A stretch of DNA of 64,000 nt from Prochilodus magdalenae (GCA_024036415.1 JAMWET010006979.1:714001-778000), one strand, 5' to 3'; counted from the first letter of the stretch, positions 23,781-35,967 are shown. Program-made: numbers and translations. The notes: generated from the sequence alone by a model not told the origin.

Positions 23781-24293
23781 CCAGCCATATTCCCCGCCAT
23801 ATTCCCCACCATATTCCCAGCCATATTCCCCGCCATATTTCCAGCCATATTCCCAGCCTTATTCCCCGCCATATCCCCCGCCATATTCCCAGCCATATTA
23901 CCAGCCATATTCCCCGCCATATTCCCCACCATATCCCCCGCCATATTCCCAGCCATATTCCCCACCATATTCCCAGCCATATTCCCCACCATATTCCCAG
24001 CCATATTCCCCGCCATATTCCCCGCCATATTCCCAGCCATATTCCCGGCCATATTCCCCGCCATATTCCCGGCCATATTCCCGGCCATATTCCCGGCCAT
24101 ATTCCCGGCCATATTCCCTGCCATATTCCCAGCCATATCCCCCGCCATTTTCCCCGCCATATCCCCTGCCATATCCCCTGCCATATTCCCAGCCATATTC
24201 CCAGCCATATTCCCTGCCATATTCCCTGCCATATTCCCTGCCATATTCCCAGCCATATTCCCAGCCATATTCCCAGCCATATTCCCAGCCATA
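23781..24293 (+). repeat. 12-bp minisatellite, about 43 units, open in many frames
   Basis: The unit is 'ccatattcccNg' or a close variant. I see no length change across the array, only substitutions. Because 12 is a multiple of 3 and the unit has no stop in any frame, long open frames exist on both strands: plus-strand repeats IFPA and HIPx (215 and 251 codons) and minus-strand repeats AGNM, GIWx and EYGx. The most variable base (C, A, G or T) is the third codon position of Pro (CCN) in the IFPA frame and of Ala (GCN) in the AGNM frame. Part of the variation fits CpG decay. I do not call a gene. Confidence 0.95.
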
Positions 24294-24644
24294 CAAGACC
24301 AGAGTTTGTCTTTGAAAGGGAAGTGACCAAAATGCTCAAGTCTGAAGGTCAGTTGACTGCTTCAAACTCATGTTTGCAACGGGATCGTTTGGTTTGGTTC
24401 ATTTATGCACAAGAACATGAATTTATGGCTGCTGTGCTGCAAAGATCACCACAGCAAAGGGGTGGCATTCCCTGACAGCGGCACAATATCACTGCTAACT
24501 GCCTGCGGAGTAACCAGCAAACAGATTGGCAGGACTTTCTTTGCAGACAGATGCATTGCAAGCTTTCCCATTGGGATTTTAATGAACTAGGATTCTCATT
24601 TATAATGTCTCTGGTGCGGAACATCTCCACAGGACAAAACATGT
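24294..24644. other. Unassigned short stretch
   Basis: Sequence between the minisatellite and the SINE. The plus-strand HIPx frame runs on to 24475, but this extension shows no recognisable motif. Nothing else seen. Confidence 0.5.
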
Positions 24645-24874
24645 GGTTGGTGTAGCTTAGCGGATAACATCACTACCCACCAAGTAGCCACCACCACACG
24701 AGGGAGACTGGGGTTCGAATCCCGGGCTGAGTGACTATGCTGTGCTACACCAATAAGAGTCCGTGGGCAAGACTCCTAACACTACACTGGCCCACCTGTA
24801 ATATGATTAACCTTGTAAGTCGCTCTGGATAAGAGCGTCAGCTAAATACCGTAAATGTAAATGTAAATGTAAAA
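24645..24874 (+). mobile_element. tRNA-derived SINE, copy 2
   Basis: The head is 'ggttggtgtagcttagcgg' with an A box at about 24651-24663 and a B box 'ggttcgaatcc' at 24712-24722. The body has 'aagagtccgtgggcaagact', and the tail 'gtcgctctggataagagcgt' ends in three repeats of taaatg. The same layout occurs inverted at 14941-15134. 'aaaaca' both precedes the head and follows the tail, a weak hint of a target duplication. It is probably a full-length insertion. Confidence 0.92.
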
Positions 24875-25424
24875 CAGATATAGAAAAATGGGGCAATAAA
24901 TATATAGAATGAACAGAGACACAATAACACCAATGGCACATTTACACCACATCACCTCATTTTGCTTAATCTTCCCATGACATGTGCTGTGGTCCTAAAG
25001 CAGTCCTTAAATGTGGCCAATACAAAGTGAAACATGGAAACCCTCCAATGTTAATCAGGGTAGTTTTATGCTTGGCACAGGGCAAGCCGTCAAAGCACCA
25101 GACGTTTTTCCACTGTTTTTTACCACTTGCCACAATAGAGGCATGTTCCATATACTGGCGTTATGGGGTATGATGATTGGTTGGTAAGGCATTGCCCCAA
25201 AACATGCCCACTTGGTGCTGGGCCTGCAGTAGTGGTACATTATTGCTGCTGCTGATGTGAGCAGTCATGCTGATACGATTCCCTTTAAAGTGTCTAAGAA
25301 GGAATTTCCAGTTAAGGGGATTTTCTAGTCATTAATTGGAGAGTTATGAGCTTTAGTTAAACGCACCATTTAAAACATGTCACTGTAGGAGTCTACTTGC
25401 CAAGTCCCTATAAGAAAGTTATAG
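24875..25424. other. Unassigned non-coding stretch
   Basis: No gene or repeat family recognised. Confidence 0.5.
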
Positions 25425-25917
25425 AAGGACTACATGCACACAGACTGCTCTGAAGACTGCCGTTAACACCACATCAGACTGCGGTGGTGTCGTGGCAGAC
25501 TGTCATGGAGTGAATCAGAATGTCAGCGGGCATGTCTTCACTGACAAGTCTCACTTTTGTCTTGGTGGAGGCGACCAATGAATCGATGTGTGGAGGCACC
25601 GTGGTCAGCTCCAAGATTAATGGTTTGTTGTCACAGGTCACATGTCCAGAAGGCCTGGTGTCAATTCACCTCCACTCCGATATTCAAGCTGCATGGGTTA
25701 GATTATCACAGGGCTCTATTAGGAACAGATGCACGTTGCATTAGCAAACATGGCAGCCCAACGCCTTACTGAGAGACACTCCTTCTGTATCAGTAGCTCA
25801 ATAGATCAGTCTAAATTTCTCATCATTCATTTTTCCTCGTAGGCTTTATCTTCCTTCCCAAAAGCTTTGCACTCGCACACTGCTTTCTGGGTGCAACTAT
25901 TCTTTTGGCAGTGAGTG
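25425..25917 (+). mobile_element. Tc1 family A, copy 3
   Basis: It begins inside the transposase ('ggactacatgcacacagact'), so the left end is missing. VFTDKSHFCLGGG near 25531-25570 is the Tc1 segment with the first catalytic Asp, here as TDKS. The frame crosses the family's internal loss near 25680, and this copy has lost some extra bases there (NLQEL absent). The right end 'gggtgcaactattctttt' then 'gcagtgagtg' is followed by TA at 25918. It is non-functional. Confidence 0.88.
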
Positions 25918-25919
25918 TA

Positions 25920-27945
25920 ATATCTTTGCTGCTTTAGAGGGTGTCAGACTGGGTTTCAAGCCACAGGACACAGTTTTGGTATTCTCTTTTTTAGACACAA
26001 ATGCAAAATTTGTGAAAGAACCCATTAAGGGATTTTAGAGTAGGAGTATGCACCGGGTAGCACTGGAATATGTTAAGAAGTATGGGTTTGCTAGTTTTAC
26101 AAATCCCTTCTTGCTTCCACAAATTTGACTATGAATTGTTTGAAACTTGTTCTTTATCAGGTACGTATGACTGATTACATTAGATCAGATTGCCTAAAAT
26201 TGTTGCATAAATCCATCTGGGCCTTATCTGACAAGTCTTTAGACCTTACACTGTGATTTTCTTCTCCATATTGAATGAAAAACCAGTGTTCCGTATCGGC
26301 TAATCTGGTTATCCCTCTACCACTATCTCGTCCTGTACGGAGAGCTCTGTTGTGTCTGTCGTTTTCCCTCCCATCATATTTATGCCTCCACCTTCCCTCC
26401 TTTTTGGTAATCCACACTGTTGATTTTAATCAAAAGCATTTTTGCTCTAATGGTCACAGATACTGAGTTACATCCAGACCTAAGAAACAAAACAAAAAAC
26501 AGTTATTCTGTCAGTGGAACTTTTTATTCTTTTTTCCATCAAATGAGCAGAAGAACCATGGGCAAGTTTTGCAGGCTAGGCTGGCTTCCATGTGTTTGCT
26601 GAATGACAGCCATAAAGCCAGCACTTCTTATGCGTTATTGGAGAAGAGAGGCTTGCGGACGTGCCAGGATCTAATTGGATTGTTTCATCATTCATTGAGA
26701 AAACTTGACAGTATGCAGTTCTTTATGATTTTGGCTCCTCTTTTAGCTTAGCCCTGCGGCACAGTCTCCACCGCTATCGTGATTTGGCCTATACTTTGAC
26801 AGCAATTGTAATTTTCACAAAATGTTCCAAAGTTCAAGATGAGCAGTGGTGAGCAGTGGCGAGATCAAAACTGTTTACCATCAAGAGCTCGTATTGACGT
26901 CTTGTGTGGTCTTCATGTCAGAATCAGTCAAGGGACTGTTACAGCACTGCTGAAATATGTGTGTGGACCCTCTTAAAGAATGCGAGCGCTTCGTGTTTTA
27001 CGTGTTCAGTATAGCAGCCCGTAACGTTACGTCTCTAAGTTCTGAGATAAAGTTTTGATGGCTGACTCCTGGATCCAAAAGAGAAGGTTGATGGATCACA
27101 GCTTCCCATTCCGTGGGTCATTTTTAAGGTTGCTTTGACCATGTTGTTTGTCATCCCATGTGGATATTCACTTATAAATCCTGAACCATTGGCTAGAAAT
27201 CCTGGCCTTGTGTTTTGCTATTGCAGTTTCAGAGACCCGAACTGGCACTCAGTACTAAGACGCTAATCACCTACAGACTCTATTGTTTGGGGTTTGTTAG
27301 CCTGTCATGGTTCTTGGTTGTATGTTTTCTACTGTTGTGTAAAAGGCCCGCAGTCTGTTCATAATGTGTTTTGTATGTTCATTGGAAACAGAGACAGGGA
27401 TTCAACTCAACCTTGAATCGCATGTTGACTGAGTCATGATGTGACTCAGACTCACCCTAACCTAGGAAATCAACTCAGATCTGAGATTTCTGCCCTAAAA
27501 ACATTACACTAGGGCAGCCAGCCTTAATGCTGTACATAGATAAAACCTTCCATTACTGTAATGTCATTCTATAGTCAGGTTTAATATTAAATTAGAAGCC
27601 TTCCTTTATCATAAAAAACCCTTCAGTCTGATGAGCAAAACATAGCACTACTGGTCAGTTAGCATGTAGCTTGGATAGCAAGTATGCCAGCTAGCACAAT
27701 AGCTAATTTACCTGGTCTAGCTGAAATTACATATTGCATTTCCTATCTAATATGTTTGTACTATACAAACTACAGACTTAACCATTGAATCAAGATGTTT
27801 TCCCTCTTCCAACACTACATTTATCATGTGTGGGACTTCAGTTCTGTCTTTTAGATAGAAGATCTGTTCACTGTTGTACAATTCAATGTTTGCATCAAAT
27901 AAGACTAAAGCTAAATTTCTAAAAAAGCTGATTTTTCTTTTTCAG
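25920..27945. other. Unassigned non-coding stretch
   Basis: No gene, RNA or repeat family recognised over about 2 kb. The 60-80 codon frames carry no motif. Confidence 0.5.
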
Positions 27946-28190
27946 AGACTTGAGAATCAATCCAATACCAAATCATAGAAATTTGAGACTTCACTCGGAA
28001 TTGCACCTTAGATACTCTAGTCTCCAACTGCACTTGAACCCCATAGACTCATCCCTTGACCAGACTTTAGCCTTAGACTTGAGACTCAACTTGAAACTTG
28101 ACTTTGTCTTGTGCCGTAGAAACTTTGTGACTTGTTCGAGCCACTAAAACTTAAGACTCAGCTTCGACTTGAACCCCAGAGACTCTCTGT
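27946..28190. repeat. Degenerate 'gacttga' simple-repeat tract
   Basis: Words such as gagactt, gacttga, acttgaacccc and 'agacttgagactcaacttga' recur irregularly. This looks like a decayed low-complexity array of a kind common in fish DNA. Confidence 0.65.
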
Positions 28191-28324
28191 AAGAATCTAT
28201 GATTGGAATCATACTTAATGTTAAAGTTTTATTTATACTATACATCATTGTGAACAAAACTGTTCTTGCTTCTTGAATTATTAAACTGATCAACCCATTA
28301 CCTGAGTTTAGGAGTAATCATTTA

Positions 28325-28455
28325 TCACCCAGAGCTGGTCATCCAGTATTGGTACCTGACCTCACAAATGTTCTTGGTGCTAAATGCTATCCAACCCTCA
28401 CATGTTTGAGGAGCACGTGTGTACAAGGATTTTGACATATGGTGTAGTAAAGTGT
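28325..28455 (+). mobile_element. Tc1-type fragment (third family), 3' end
   Basis: From 28358 the plus strand reads DLTNVLGAKCYPTLT, resembling the DLTNVPVAEW-type C-terminal segment of a Tc1 transposase. The same segment reads DLTNVPVPERNQI at 46337. 'gtacaaggattttgacatat' downstream recalls the end of that family. It is a short, decayed 3' fragment. Confidence 0.65.
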
Positions 28456-29459
28456 CTGGTACTGTATGCATAATGGAAAATATGTATGTAGAGTATGGAC
28501 AACATACAGTTGCATTTTTGTTCAAATGCTTCAAAGGAACCTCTATGTGTTGTTTTTTTACTTACCACTCTTTTTTAGTTTGGGTATGACATGATTTTTT
28601 TTTTATTTCACAACTAAACAAATGGAGTTCCCATGTGGAGAGTGGGGCGTATATATAAATCCTATAAATAAAAGGTTTTAAAGAGTACAAAAAATTGGCA
28701 AACAAATCAAGGTCGTGTTACCTTCAAACAAGTGCCCAACACAAAAATAGCAGTCACCTCTGGCCCTCACAATGGAAACATCACATCACTTCCATGGAAG
28801 TGAAGTGTGTTGAAGCTGTACCCACGATGTAGTAGGCAGTCATCATGATGGATTACATGCAAAAATGAGGTGGAGACTGCTGCAACAGCTCTTTTCCAGT
28901 AAAGCCTGTGTGACTGTTTATTATTAAGGACAGTGTGGGAGGGATTCTAACCCCAGAGGTCAAATGAAGTGGGAAACACTGTAGGTAGCGTTCCAAACCC
29001 TTCTGTCATTCTTCTCGAGATGATCTAAAGATTCTCTTGCTCTTACTATGTAGCTTTAAAGCTTTAAGCCCACCTTAACATGAATGACCTTCACTAAGTT
29101 GATTCTAAACCGCTCACAATTTATCTCAAATGTCAAAACACATTATCGCCTTTGTGACACAGTAATAACACATTAATAAGACACATTTTTAACACCACAT
29201 ATTCATTGAACCTAATTAGTGCTGTTCTCTTTTTTGAGACTTGCTGTGAAACAATTCATGATTATTAATGTCTTATATACATGCATAAATGACTTTTAAA
29301 ACAATACCTTCTGCAGATTTTAGTGGACAGTGTGTGGACATATTTATAGTTAACAGATCATGTAAGGCACAGTATCACTTCATAACTTTATACATGTCAT
29401 ACCAAACAGAATGTTCATTTAATTTAAACAAAGTCTGTAAAGTCCATTTGTATATTCAC

Positions 29460-29460
<1 letters not shown>
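28456..29460. other. Unassigned non-coding stretch
   Basis: No gene or repeat family recognised. Confidence 0.5.
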
Positions 29461-29505
<45 letters not shown>

Positions 29506-29506
29506 C

Positions 29507-29543
<37 letters not shown>

Positions 29544-29556
29544 ATATATATATATG
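29461..29556. repeat. (TATC)n microsatellite with short (TA)n end
   Basis: About 20 tetranucleotide units with one 'tctc' interruption, ending in a TA run. It is the reverse complement of the GATA array that begins about 490 bases downstream. Confidence 0.98.
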
Positions 29557-30042
29557 CTTAATATTAGAATGTTCCCATTGCATGTAGTTCAGCTGATGTA
29601 GTGAGCCTATATACACACAATACATTGAACAAAGAGTAACTACAGTGTAAAAAAAAAAAAATTCTTATTCCTAGGTACTGAGTTTCTTAGATCTTTAGGC
29701 CTATAATGTACAGAAACTGGACACTGGTCTGCATAAACTTTGCTTTAGTGGTCATGATAATAAAGGAACTGTGATACATTCAGTGCTGATACATTTCCAG
29801 TAGCTTTTGGAACTGTGAGAACTCTCAGAAAAAATGATACAAATGGGCACCTCATTTCACATGTGAGCACTGCAAGAAAACTCTTGAGGGTGAGGTGGCG
29901 GACTGCTGCTCGCTGAGGTGTGAGAAATCTATGCTTTAAAGTTCTGAGGATTCATTGAAGTTTAAAAGCTCTTATAAAAAAGGCACAATTTTCAATGTTG
30001 TAGCAAAATATTAATATATTACATCACATTTAGAAATTTTAT
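29557..30042. other. Spacer between TATC and GATA arrays
   Basis: Unique-looking sequence with a short A-run near 29649. It would form the loop if the two flanking arrays paired. No gene seen. Confidence 0.5.
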
Positions 30043-30054
30043 TGACAGATAGAC

Positions 30055-30111
<57 letters not shown>

Positions 30112-30139
30112 CTGTAGATGGATACTATAGATGGATACT

Positions 30140-30177
<38 letters not shown>

Positions 30178-30184
30178 GAATACT

Positions 30185-30258
<74 letters not shown>

Positions 30259-30265
30259 GAATACT

Positions 30266-30324
<59 letters not shown>

Positions 30325-30437
30325 CTGTAGATAGATACTATAGATAGATAGATACTATAGATAGATAGATACTATAGATAGATACTATAGATAGATAGAT
30401 ACTATAGATAGATACTATAGATAGATAGATAGATACT

Positions 30438-30488
<51 letters not shown>

Positions 30489-30967
30489 CTATAGATAGAT
30501 AGATACTATAGATAGATAGATAGATAGATACTGTAGATAGATAGATAGATAGATACTGTAGATAGATAGATACTATAGATAGACAGATACTATAGATAGA
30601 TAGATAGATAGATAGATACTATAGATAGATAGATAATATAGATAGATACTGTAGATAGATAGATACTATAGATAGACAGATACTATAGATAGACAGATAC
30701 TATAGATAGACAGATACTATAGATAGATAGATAGATACTATAGATAGACAGATACTATAGATAGATACTATAGATAGACAGATACTATAGATAGATAGAT
30801 AGATAGATACTATAGATAGACAGATACTATAGATAGATAGATAGATACTATAGATAGATAGATAGATACTATAGATAGATACTATAGATAGATACTATAG
30901 ATAGATAGATAGATACTATAGATAGATACTATAGATAGGTAGATAGATAGGTAGATAGATAGGTAGA
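30043..30967. repeat. Large GATA array, about 0.9 kb
   Basis: The left half is mostly uniform gata repeats. The right half mixes gata blocks with an 'actatagata' variant and 'gacagata' or 'ggtagata' units, giving irregular higher-order repeats of about 16-40 bases. GATA (Bkm-type) arrays are common in fishes and enriched on some vertebrate sex chromosomes, but their presence alone proves nothing about sex linkage. Confidence 0.98.
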
Positions 30968-32275
30968 TTTTTTTTTTCCCATTTGATTTATTTCTGCTCA
31001 CAGAAACAGAGTCTGTGATGAATGGTGCTGCTTAGGTGCACGGTTTGTACGTAAGCAATTAGAATATAACACACGGAAGCTGTGTAGTAGTGTTATGTGT
31101 GCTTCTGGATGATTTAAAAATCAGATATTACAGAATCTTTCCATCATATGTTATCATAATCACACAAACACAGTGTGATGCTTGGATCTCACACCTCCAA
31201 AGGAATTTGTTCCACTTGTTTCAGTGAGTTACGAGTGGGACACAATTGATGCCACAGTACAATAACAGCAATTTCTAAGGGTTAAATACTCAGCGGAGCG
31301 GCTTTAAAAGCTTTAAAAGCTTACTCAGACATTTATCAGTGATTTATAATGCTAAAACGCCTCTTATCCGCAAATTGCTTCAGTATGTTCTGGTTTTTTG
31401 CTAATGTCCAAAAAGTAGGCCAACATTGATGTATTGTAGAGCTGTCCTAACCAAGACAAGAACCAGTCACCGAACCAATGCCCAGCGGTTGCTGAAGTTT
31501 GACAAACATGAGGCTGCTCAGCTTTTTATCATGACTCATTGGACGTTGTCCTGCAGGGCCACATCAGCACCCAGTTGGTTTCCAACAAGCTCCACAAGTG
31601 TCAGTCATCCATAATACATGTCAGCAGAGCGCAGCTGACAGAACTCAGCGGCTCCTGAGCCTCGGCCTGCTTCTTGTTATTTTATTTGACGAACTGGTGA
31701 CCCTTTTTTTATTCCTGTGTATTAGGAGCAGTCGAATGTCCTGGCTGCGTATGCAAATTGGCTGTCAGTAACATACTCGGCCAGCGAAAAAGAAGGCCTT
31801 CCAAATAATAAAGTCTTACCATAAAGAGACATCATGTCTACTCTCCTATTATAAAGCAACCTCAGCTCTAATGTCCCACAGTGATGCTGGAGCAGGGGCC
31901 GTGGTTTTGTAGGAGAAGAGCGGAGCTTGTTACTGTCGCTTTAGACTGTTGGGTTATGGTAAATGGGTGGGACGGAACCGGGCTGGGATCTGGAGTAAAC
32001 GGTTGTGTGCATGTAGTTAAGGGGATGCTTGGGGTTTGGGTGCTGGGGGAGGGAAGGAAGTTGGTATGCTGGGGTGGGGTGGTGGATGGGCTTCAAACTA
32101 AAGTAGGGTTGGTTTTGCTGTGGGAGGGGTGGAGCTACAAAGTCATGTCTTCCACCAGTGGAGTAGTTTCACAATCTGTTCCACTGCACAGATTATTTAA
32201 CTGTATTCAGATTATATATTATATATATTATATAATATATATATACACACACATATATATGTTATACTGCACTGG
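30968..32275. other. Unassigned non-coding stretch
   Basis: No gene recognised. The 154-codon frame at 31881-32345 ends in a TA-rich stretch and has no motif. A short TA run lies near 32213-32245. Confidence 0.5.
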
Positions 32276-32352
32276 AGAAGGACCCTGCCTGTTTTGTTAT
32301 ACTGTACAACCCTGTATTGGTATTATAACATTAAAGTTTAATTGAATTGAAT
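32276..32352 (+). mobile_element. Probable LINE 3' tail
   Basis: 'ttatactgtacaaccctgta' leads to 'taaagtttaattgaattgaa', a form typical of LINE 3' ends with an (attga)n tail. Only the tail is present. Confidence 0.5.
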
Positions 32353-33061
32353 GGAATCCTGTACAAGGAAAGGCCAGTGAAAGACATTTAACTTCTTAAT
32401 GGAAATAGTTTGAGGTGGATTTGCTTTATGATATGGTAAAGTATCCTGCTAGAAGTAGCCATTAGAAGATGGTCAGTTGTGACCATGAAGTGATCCACAT
32501 CGGTCAAACAGGCTGCGGCAAGTAATGGTTAATTGATGTTATAAATAACCCAAAGTGTTCCAGAGGAAACATTCCCCGCACCACTCCATCACCTTCACCA
32601 GCCTGGACTGTGGACACAAGGTAAGTCTGGGTCTGTGAATTCATGCTGTTGGCAACAAACCCTATGTGCTTCAGCAGCAGTTGAGTTTTCCCAGTTTTGG
32701 TAGGCCTGTGTCTACTGCAGCCTCAGCTTTGTGTTCTTGACTAACACAAGTGGAACCCAACATGGTCTTTCGCTGTTGTGTAGCCCATCCACCTTAACCA
32801 CGTCCACAGAAAAGCCCTGACTACATGTTTATTAGATACTGCACCATTATGGGAAAACTAGAGACTACTGAGCATGAAACCCACTATGCCATAGCAATAT
32901 GCTGTATGTCATACAGCCAGCGGGAATTACTATGATGCTTAAACAAACTGCTACCCCAGTCACTTGGCTATAAGCCTATAAAAAAGTAATAGTTACCTTC
33001 TTTCTGCACTTACAGCTGAAAAAATCCAAAAAAACATCTCATCAAGTTAAAATGGAAAAAT
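32353..33061. other. Unassigned non-coding stretch
   Basis: No gene or repeat family recognised. Confidence 0.5.
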
Positions 33062-33068
33062 GTGTATA

Positions 33069-33128
<60 letters not shown>

Positions 33129-33153
33129 ATTTTTTGTACATGTTTTGTTGCTT

Positions 33154-33237
<84 letters not shown>

Positions 33238-33283
33238 CATATATAAATATATGTTATATATATATATATCAATACATATATAA
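33062..33283. repeat. (TA)n arrays in three blocks
   Basis: Three TA-rich blocks are separated by 'cataattttttgtacatg' near 33125 and a 'tattgta' break near 33190. They could extrude cruciforms. The Ile/Tyr frames on both strands are artefacts. Confidence 0.97.
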
Positions 33284-33410
33284 ATTGAACAACAAAACAA
33301 TTATGTGTTGTTTTTACTGTTATTTTAATGATGTGTGGAGTAGTAACCAGTAATCAGAAACATATTCATTCTGCTTAATTAAACTACACTGATTATACAG
33401 TTAGATTATA

Positions 33411-33533
33411 TAACACACCCACCTGTGATGTCATAGGAGTGGGTCAAAATGACCAACTAGAGCAATAAAGAAGAAATCACCATCGGCAGGGCTGGTGATT
33501 ATGCCCTGGTGACATCACAGGGAGGTGTGTTTA
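33411..33533. mobile_element. Small MITE-like element, about 123 bp
   Basis: The left arm 33411-33433 ('taacacacccacctgtgatg' then tca) pairs with the right arm 33510-33533, whose complement reads 'taaacacacctccctgtgat' then gtca. The arms match over about 23 bases with a few differences. No coding sequence lies inside. No clear target duplication was found, so the superfamily is open. Confidence 0.65.
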
Positions 33534-33774
33534 TGTAACTAATCATTAATACGGTGTTACTGTTAATCAGTGGTGCTCTGAGTGAGCTGTGGCTCTAGTT
33601 TGAGGTTAATACTCTGAATAAATGATAAGTGCTGTCTGATCTCCTTCTGCTTTTAATGCTGTGTTTATAGTGGGAGAAAAAGTACTCCGTCAGTGGAAAG
33701 CCCCTCCCACACAGCCCTGCTAACTCCACACTAAACACCCACTTATGGTGTCATGAGTCACTCTGCTGGATGTG
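33534..33774. other. Short unassigned spacer
   Basis: Nothing recognisable. Confidence 0.4.
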
Positions 33775-34015
33775 TGTATGAGTGTATATGTGTGTTTGTG
33801 TATGCGTGTCAGTGTGTATGTATGTGTGTATATTGTGTATTTGTGTGTTTCTGTGGAGGTTTGTGTTTGTTTATGGATGTTTATAAGTGTGTGTGTGTTT
33901 GTACAGTGTTGCGCTTGTGTAAATGTATATGTGTGTGTGGGTGTATATATGTATGTGTGTATATTGTGTATTTGTGTGTGTCTGTGGATGTTTGTGTTTG
34001 TTTGTGGATGTTTAT

Positions 34016-34062
<47 letters not shown>

Positions 34063-35039
34063 TACAGTGTTGTGTTTGTGTATGTGTGTGTGTGGGTGTA
34101 TGTATGTATATTGTGTATTTGTGTGTGTGTGTGTCTGTGGATGTTGTGGATGTGGATGTGTAGGAGTGGTTGTTGTACATGCGTTTGTATGCGTGTGTAT
34201 AGATATGTTTGTATGCATGTATATTGTGTATTTGTGTGTGGATGTTTGTGTTTGTGGCTGTGTGTGTGCGTGTGTTGTGTGTGTGTGTGTTTGTTCAGTG
34301 TTGTGTTTGTGTATATGTAGATCTATATGTTTGTTAGTGTGTGTGTGTGATTGGTGTGCTTGTGTGTGTACATGTTTGTGTTTGTGTGTGACTATGTGTG
34401 TATGTGTCTGTGGGTGTTTGTCTTTGTGGCTGTTTATAAGTGTGTGTGTGGTTGTGTGTGTGCGTGTGTTGTGTGTGTGTGTGTGTGTTTGTTCAGTGTT
34501 GTGTTTGTGTATATGTAGATCTATATGTCTGTTAGTGTGTGTGTGTGTGTGATTGGTGTGCTTGTGTATGTACATGTTTGTGTGTGTCTGTGTGTGTATG
34601 TGTCTGTGGATGGTTGTGTTTGTGGCTGTTTATAAGTGTGTGTGTGTATGTGTGTGTGGGTGTGTATTTGTGTGTGCGTTTGTTGTGTGTGTTGTGTTTG
34701 TGTATATGTAGATCTATATGTTAGTTGGTGTGCTTGTGTATGTACATGTTTGTGTTTGTGTGTGTCTGTGTGTGTGTGTGTATGTGTCTGTGGATGGTTG
34801 TGTTTGTGGCTGTTAATAAGTGTATATGTGTGTGGGTGTGTGTGTGTGTGTGTGTTTGTTCAGTGTTGTGTTTGTGTATATGTATATCTATATGTTTGTT
34901 TGTACATGTGTGTGTTTGATGTGCTTGTGTATGTGTGTGTGGGTGTGTGTATGTGTGTGTGTGTGTGTGTTTTTTCAGTGTTGTGTTTGTGTATATGTAT
35001 ATCTATATGTTTGTTTGTACATGTGTGTGTTTGATGTGC

Positions 35040-35072
<33 letters not shown>

Positions 35073-35790
35073 TGTGTGTCTGTGCGCGTGTTGTGTGTGT
35101 GTATGTTCAGTGTTGTGTTTGTGTATATGTATATCTATATGTTTGTTTGTACATGTGTGTGTTTGATGTGCTTGTGTATGGGTGTGTGTGTGCGTGTGTG
35201 TGTGTGTGTGTGTGTTTGTTCAGTGTTGTGTTTGTGTATATGTATATCTATATGTTTGTTTGTACATGTGTGTGTTTGATGTGCTTGTGTATGGGTGTGT
35301 GTGTGCATGTGGGTGTGTGTGTGTGTGTGTGTTTGTTCAGTGGTGTGTTTGTGTATATGTATATCTTTATGTTTGTTTGTACATGTGTGTGTTTGATGTG
35401 CTTGTGTATGGGTGTGTGTGTGGGTGTGTGTGTGTTTGTGTGTTTGTTCAGTGGTGTGTTTGTGTATATGTATATCTTTATGTTTGTTTGTACATGTGTG
35501 TGTTTGATGTGCTTGTGTATGGGTGTGTGTGTGCATGTGGGTGTGTATGTGTGTGTGTGTTTGTTCAGTGGTGTGTTTGTGTATATGTATATCTATATGT
35601 TTGTTTGTACATGTGTGTGTTTGATGTGCTTGTGTATGGGTGTGTGTGTGCATGTGGGTGTGTGTGTGTGTGTGTGCGTGCGTGTGTGTGTGTGTGTGTG
35701 TGTGTGTTTGTTCAGTGGTGTGTTTGTGTATATGTATATCTATATGTTTGTTTGTACATGTGTGTGTTTGATGTGCTTGTGTATGGGTGC
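33775..35790 (+). repeat. TG-rich higher-order array, about 2 kb
   Basis: (tg)n runs are punctuated by a recurring block: 'cagtgttgtgtttgtgtata', 'tgtatatctatatgtttgtt', then 'tgtgtttgatgtgcttgtgt'. 'cagtg' starts recur at 34861, 34976, 35108, 35221, 35338, 35449, 35566 and 35713, so the unit is 111-147 bases and varies mostly in tg length. Older, more diverged units of about 160-200 bases lie upstream (34296, 34494 and the 33.8-34.1 kb part). Frames of up to 346 codons on the plus strand (Cys/Val-rich) and 228 on the minus strand (His/Thr-rich) are by-products. Confidence 0.97.
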
Positions 35791-35967
35791 TTGTTGTACA
35801 GGCGTGTGGGGGGTTAAGCACCCTATGCTATACCTATTGGAGTCCTTGGGCAAGCTTTAGGTACTGTTCATCTGATGGCAACAGTTTTGGAGGTCTACCA
35901 AGACCTGTTCTGCCAGGACTTGTTAAGGATCTCATTTGTGATCATCTTTGGAATTTTCTAATAAAAA
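35791..35967. other. Short unassigned spacer
   Basis: Contains 'ggagtccttgggcaagc', which resembles part of the SINE body, but nothing else of the SINE is present. Confidence 0.4.

Noticed and set aside
29461..30967. CRISPR array or other spacer-repeat system
   Set aside because: The regular patterns here and in the other arrays are plain tandem repeats without unique spacers, in a eukaryotic context.
34820..35860. 346-codon plus-strand open frame (Cys/Val-rich) and the 228-codon minus-strand frame over it
   Set aside because: They arise wholly from the TG-rich higher-order array. Alternating tg reads as Cys-Val or His-Thr without stops. No non-repeat domain is present.
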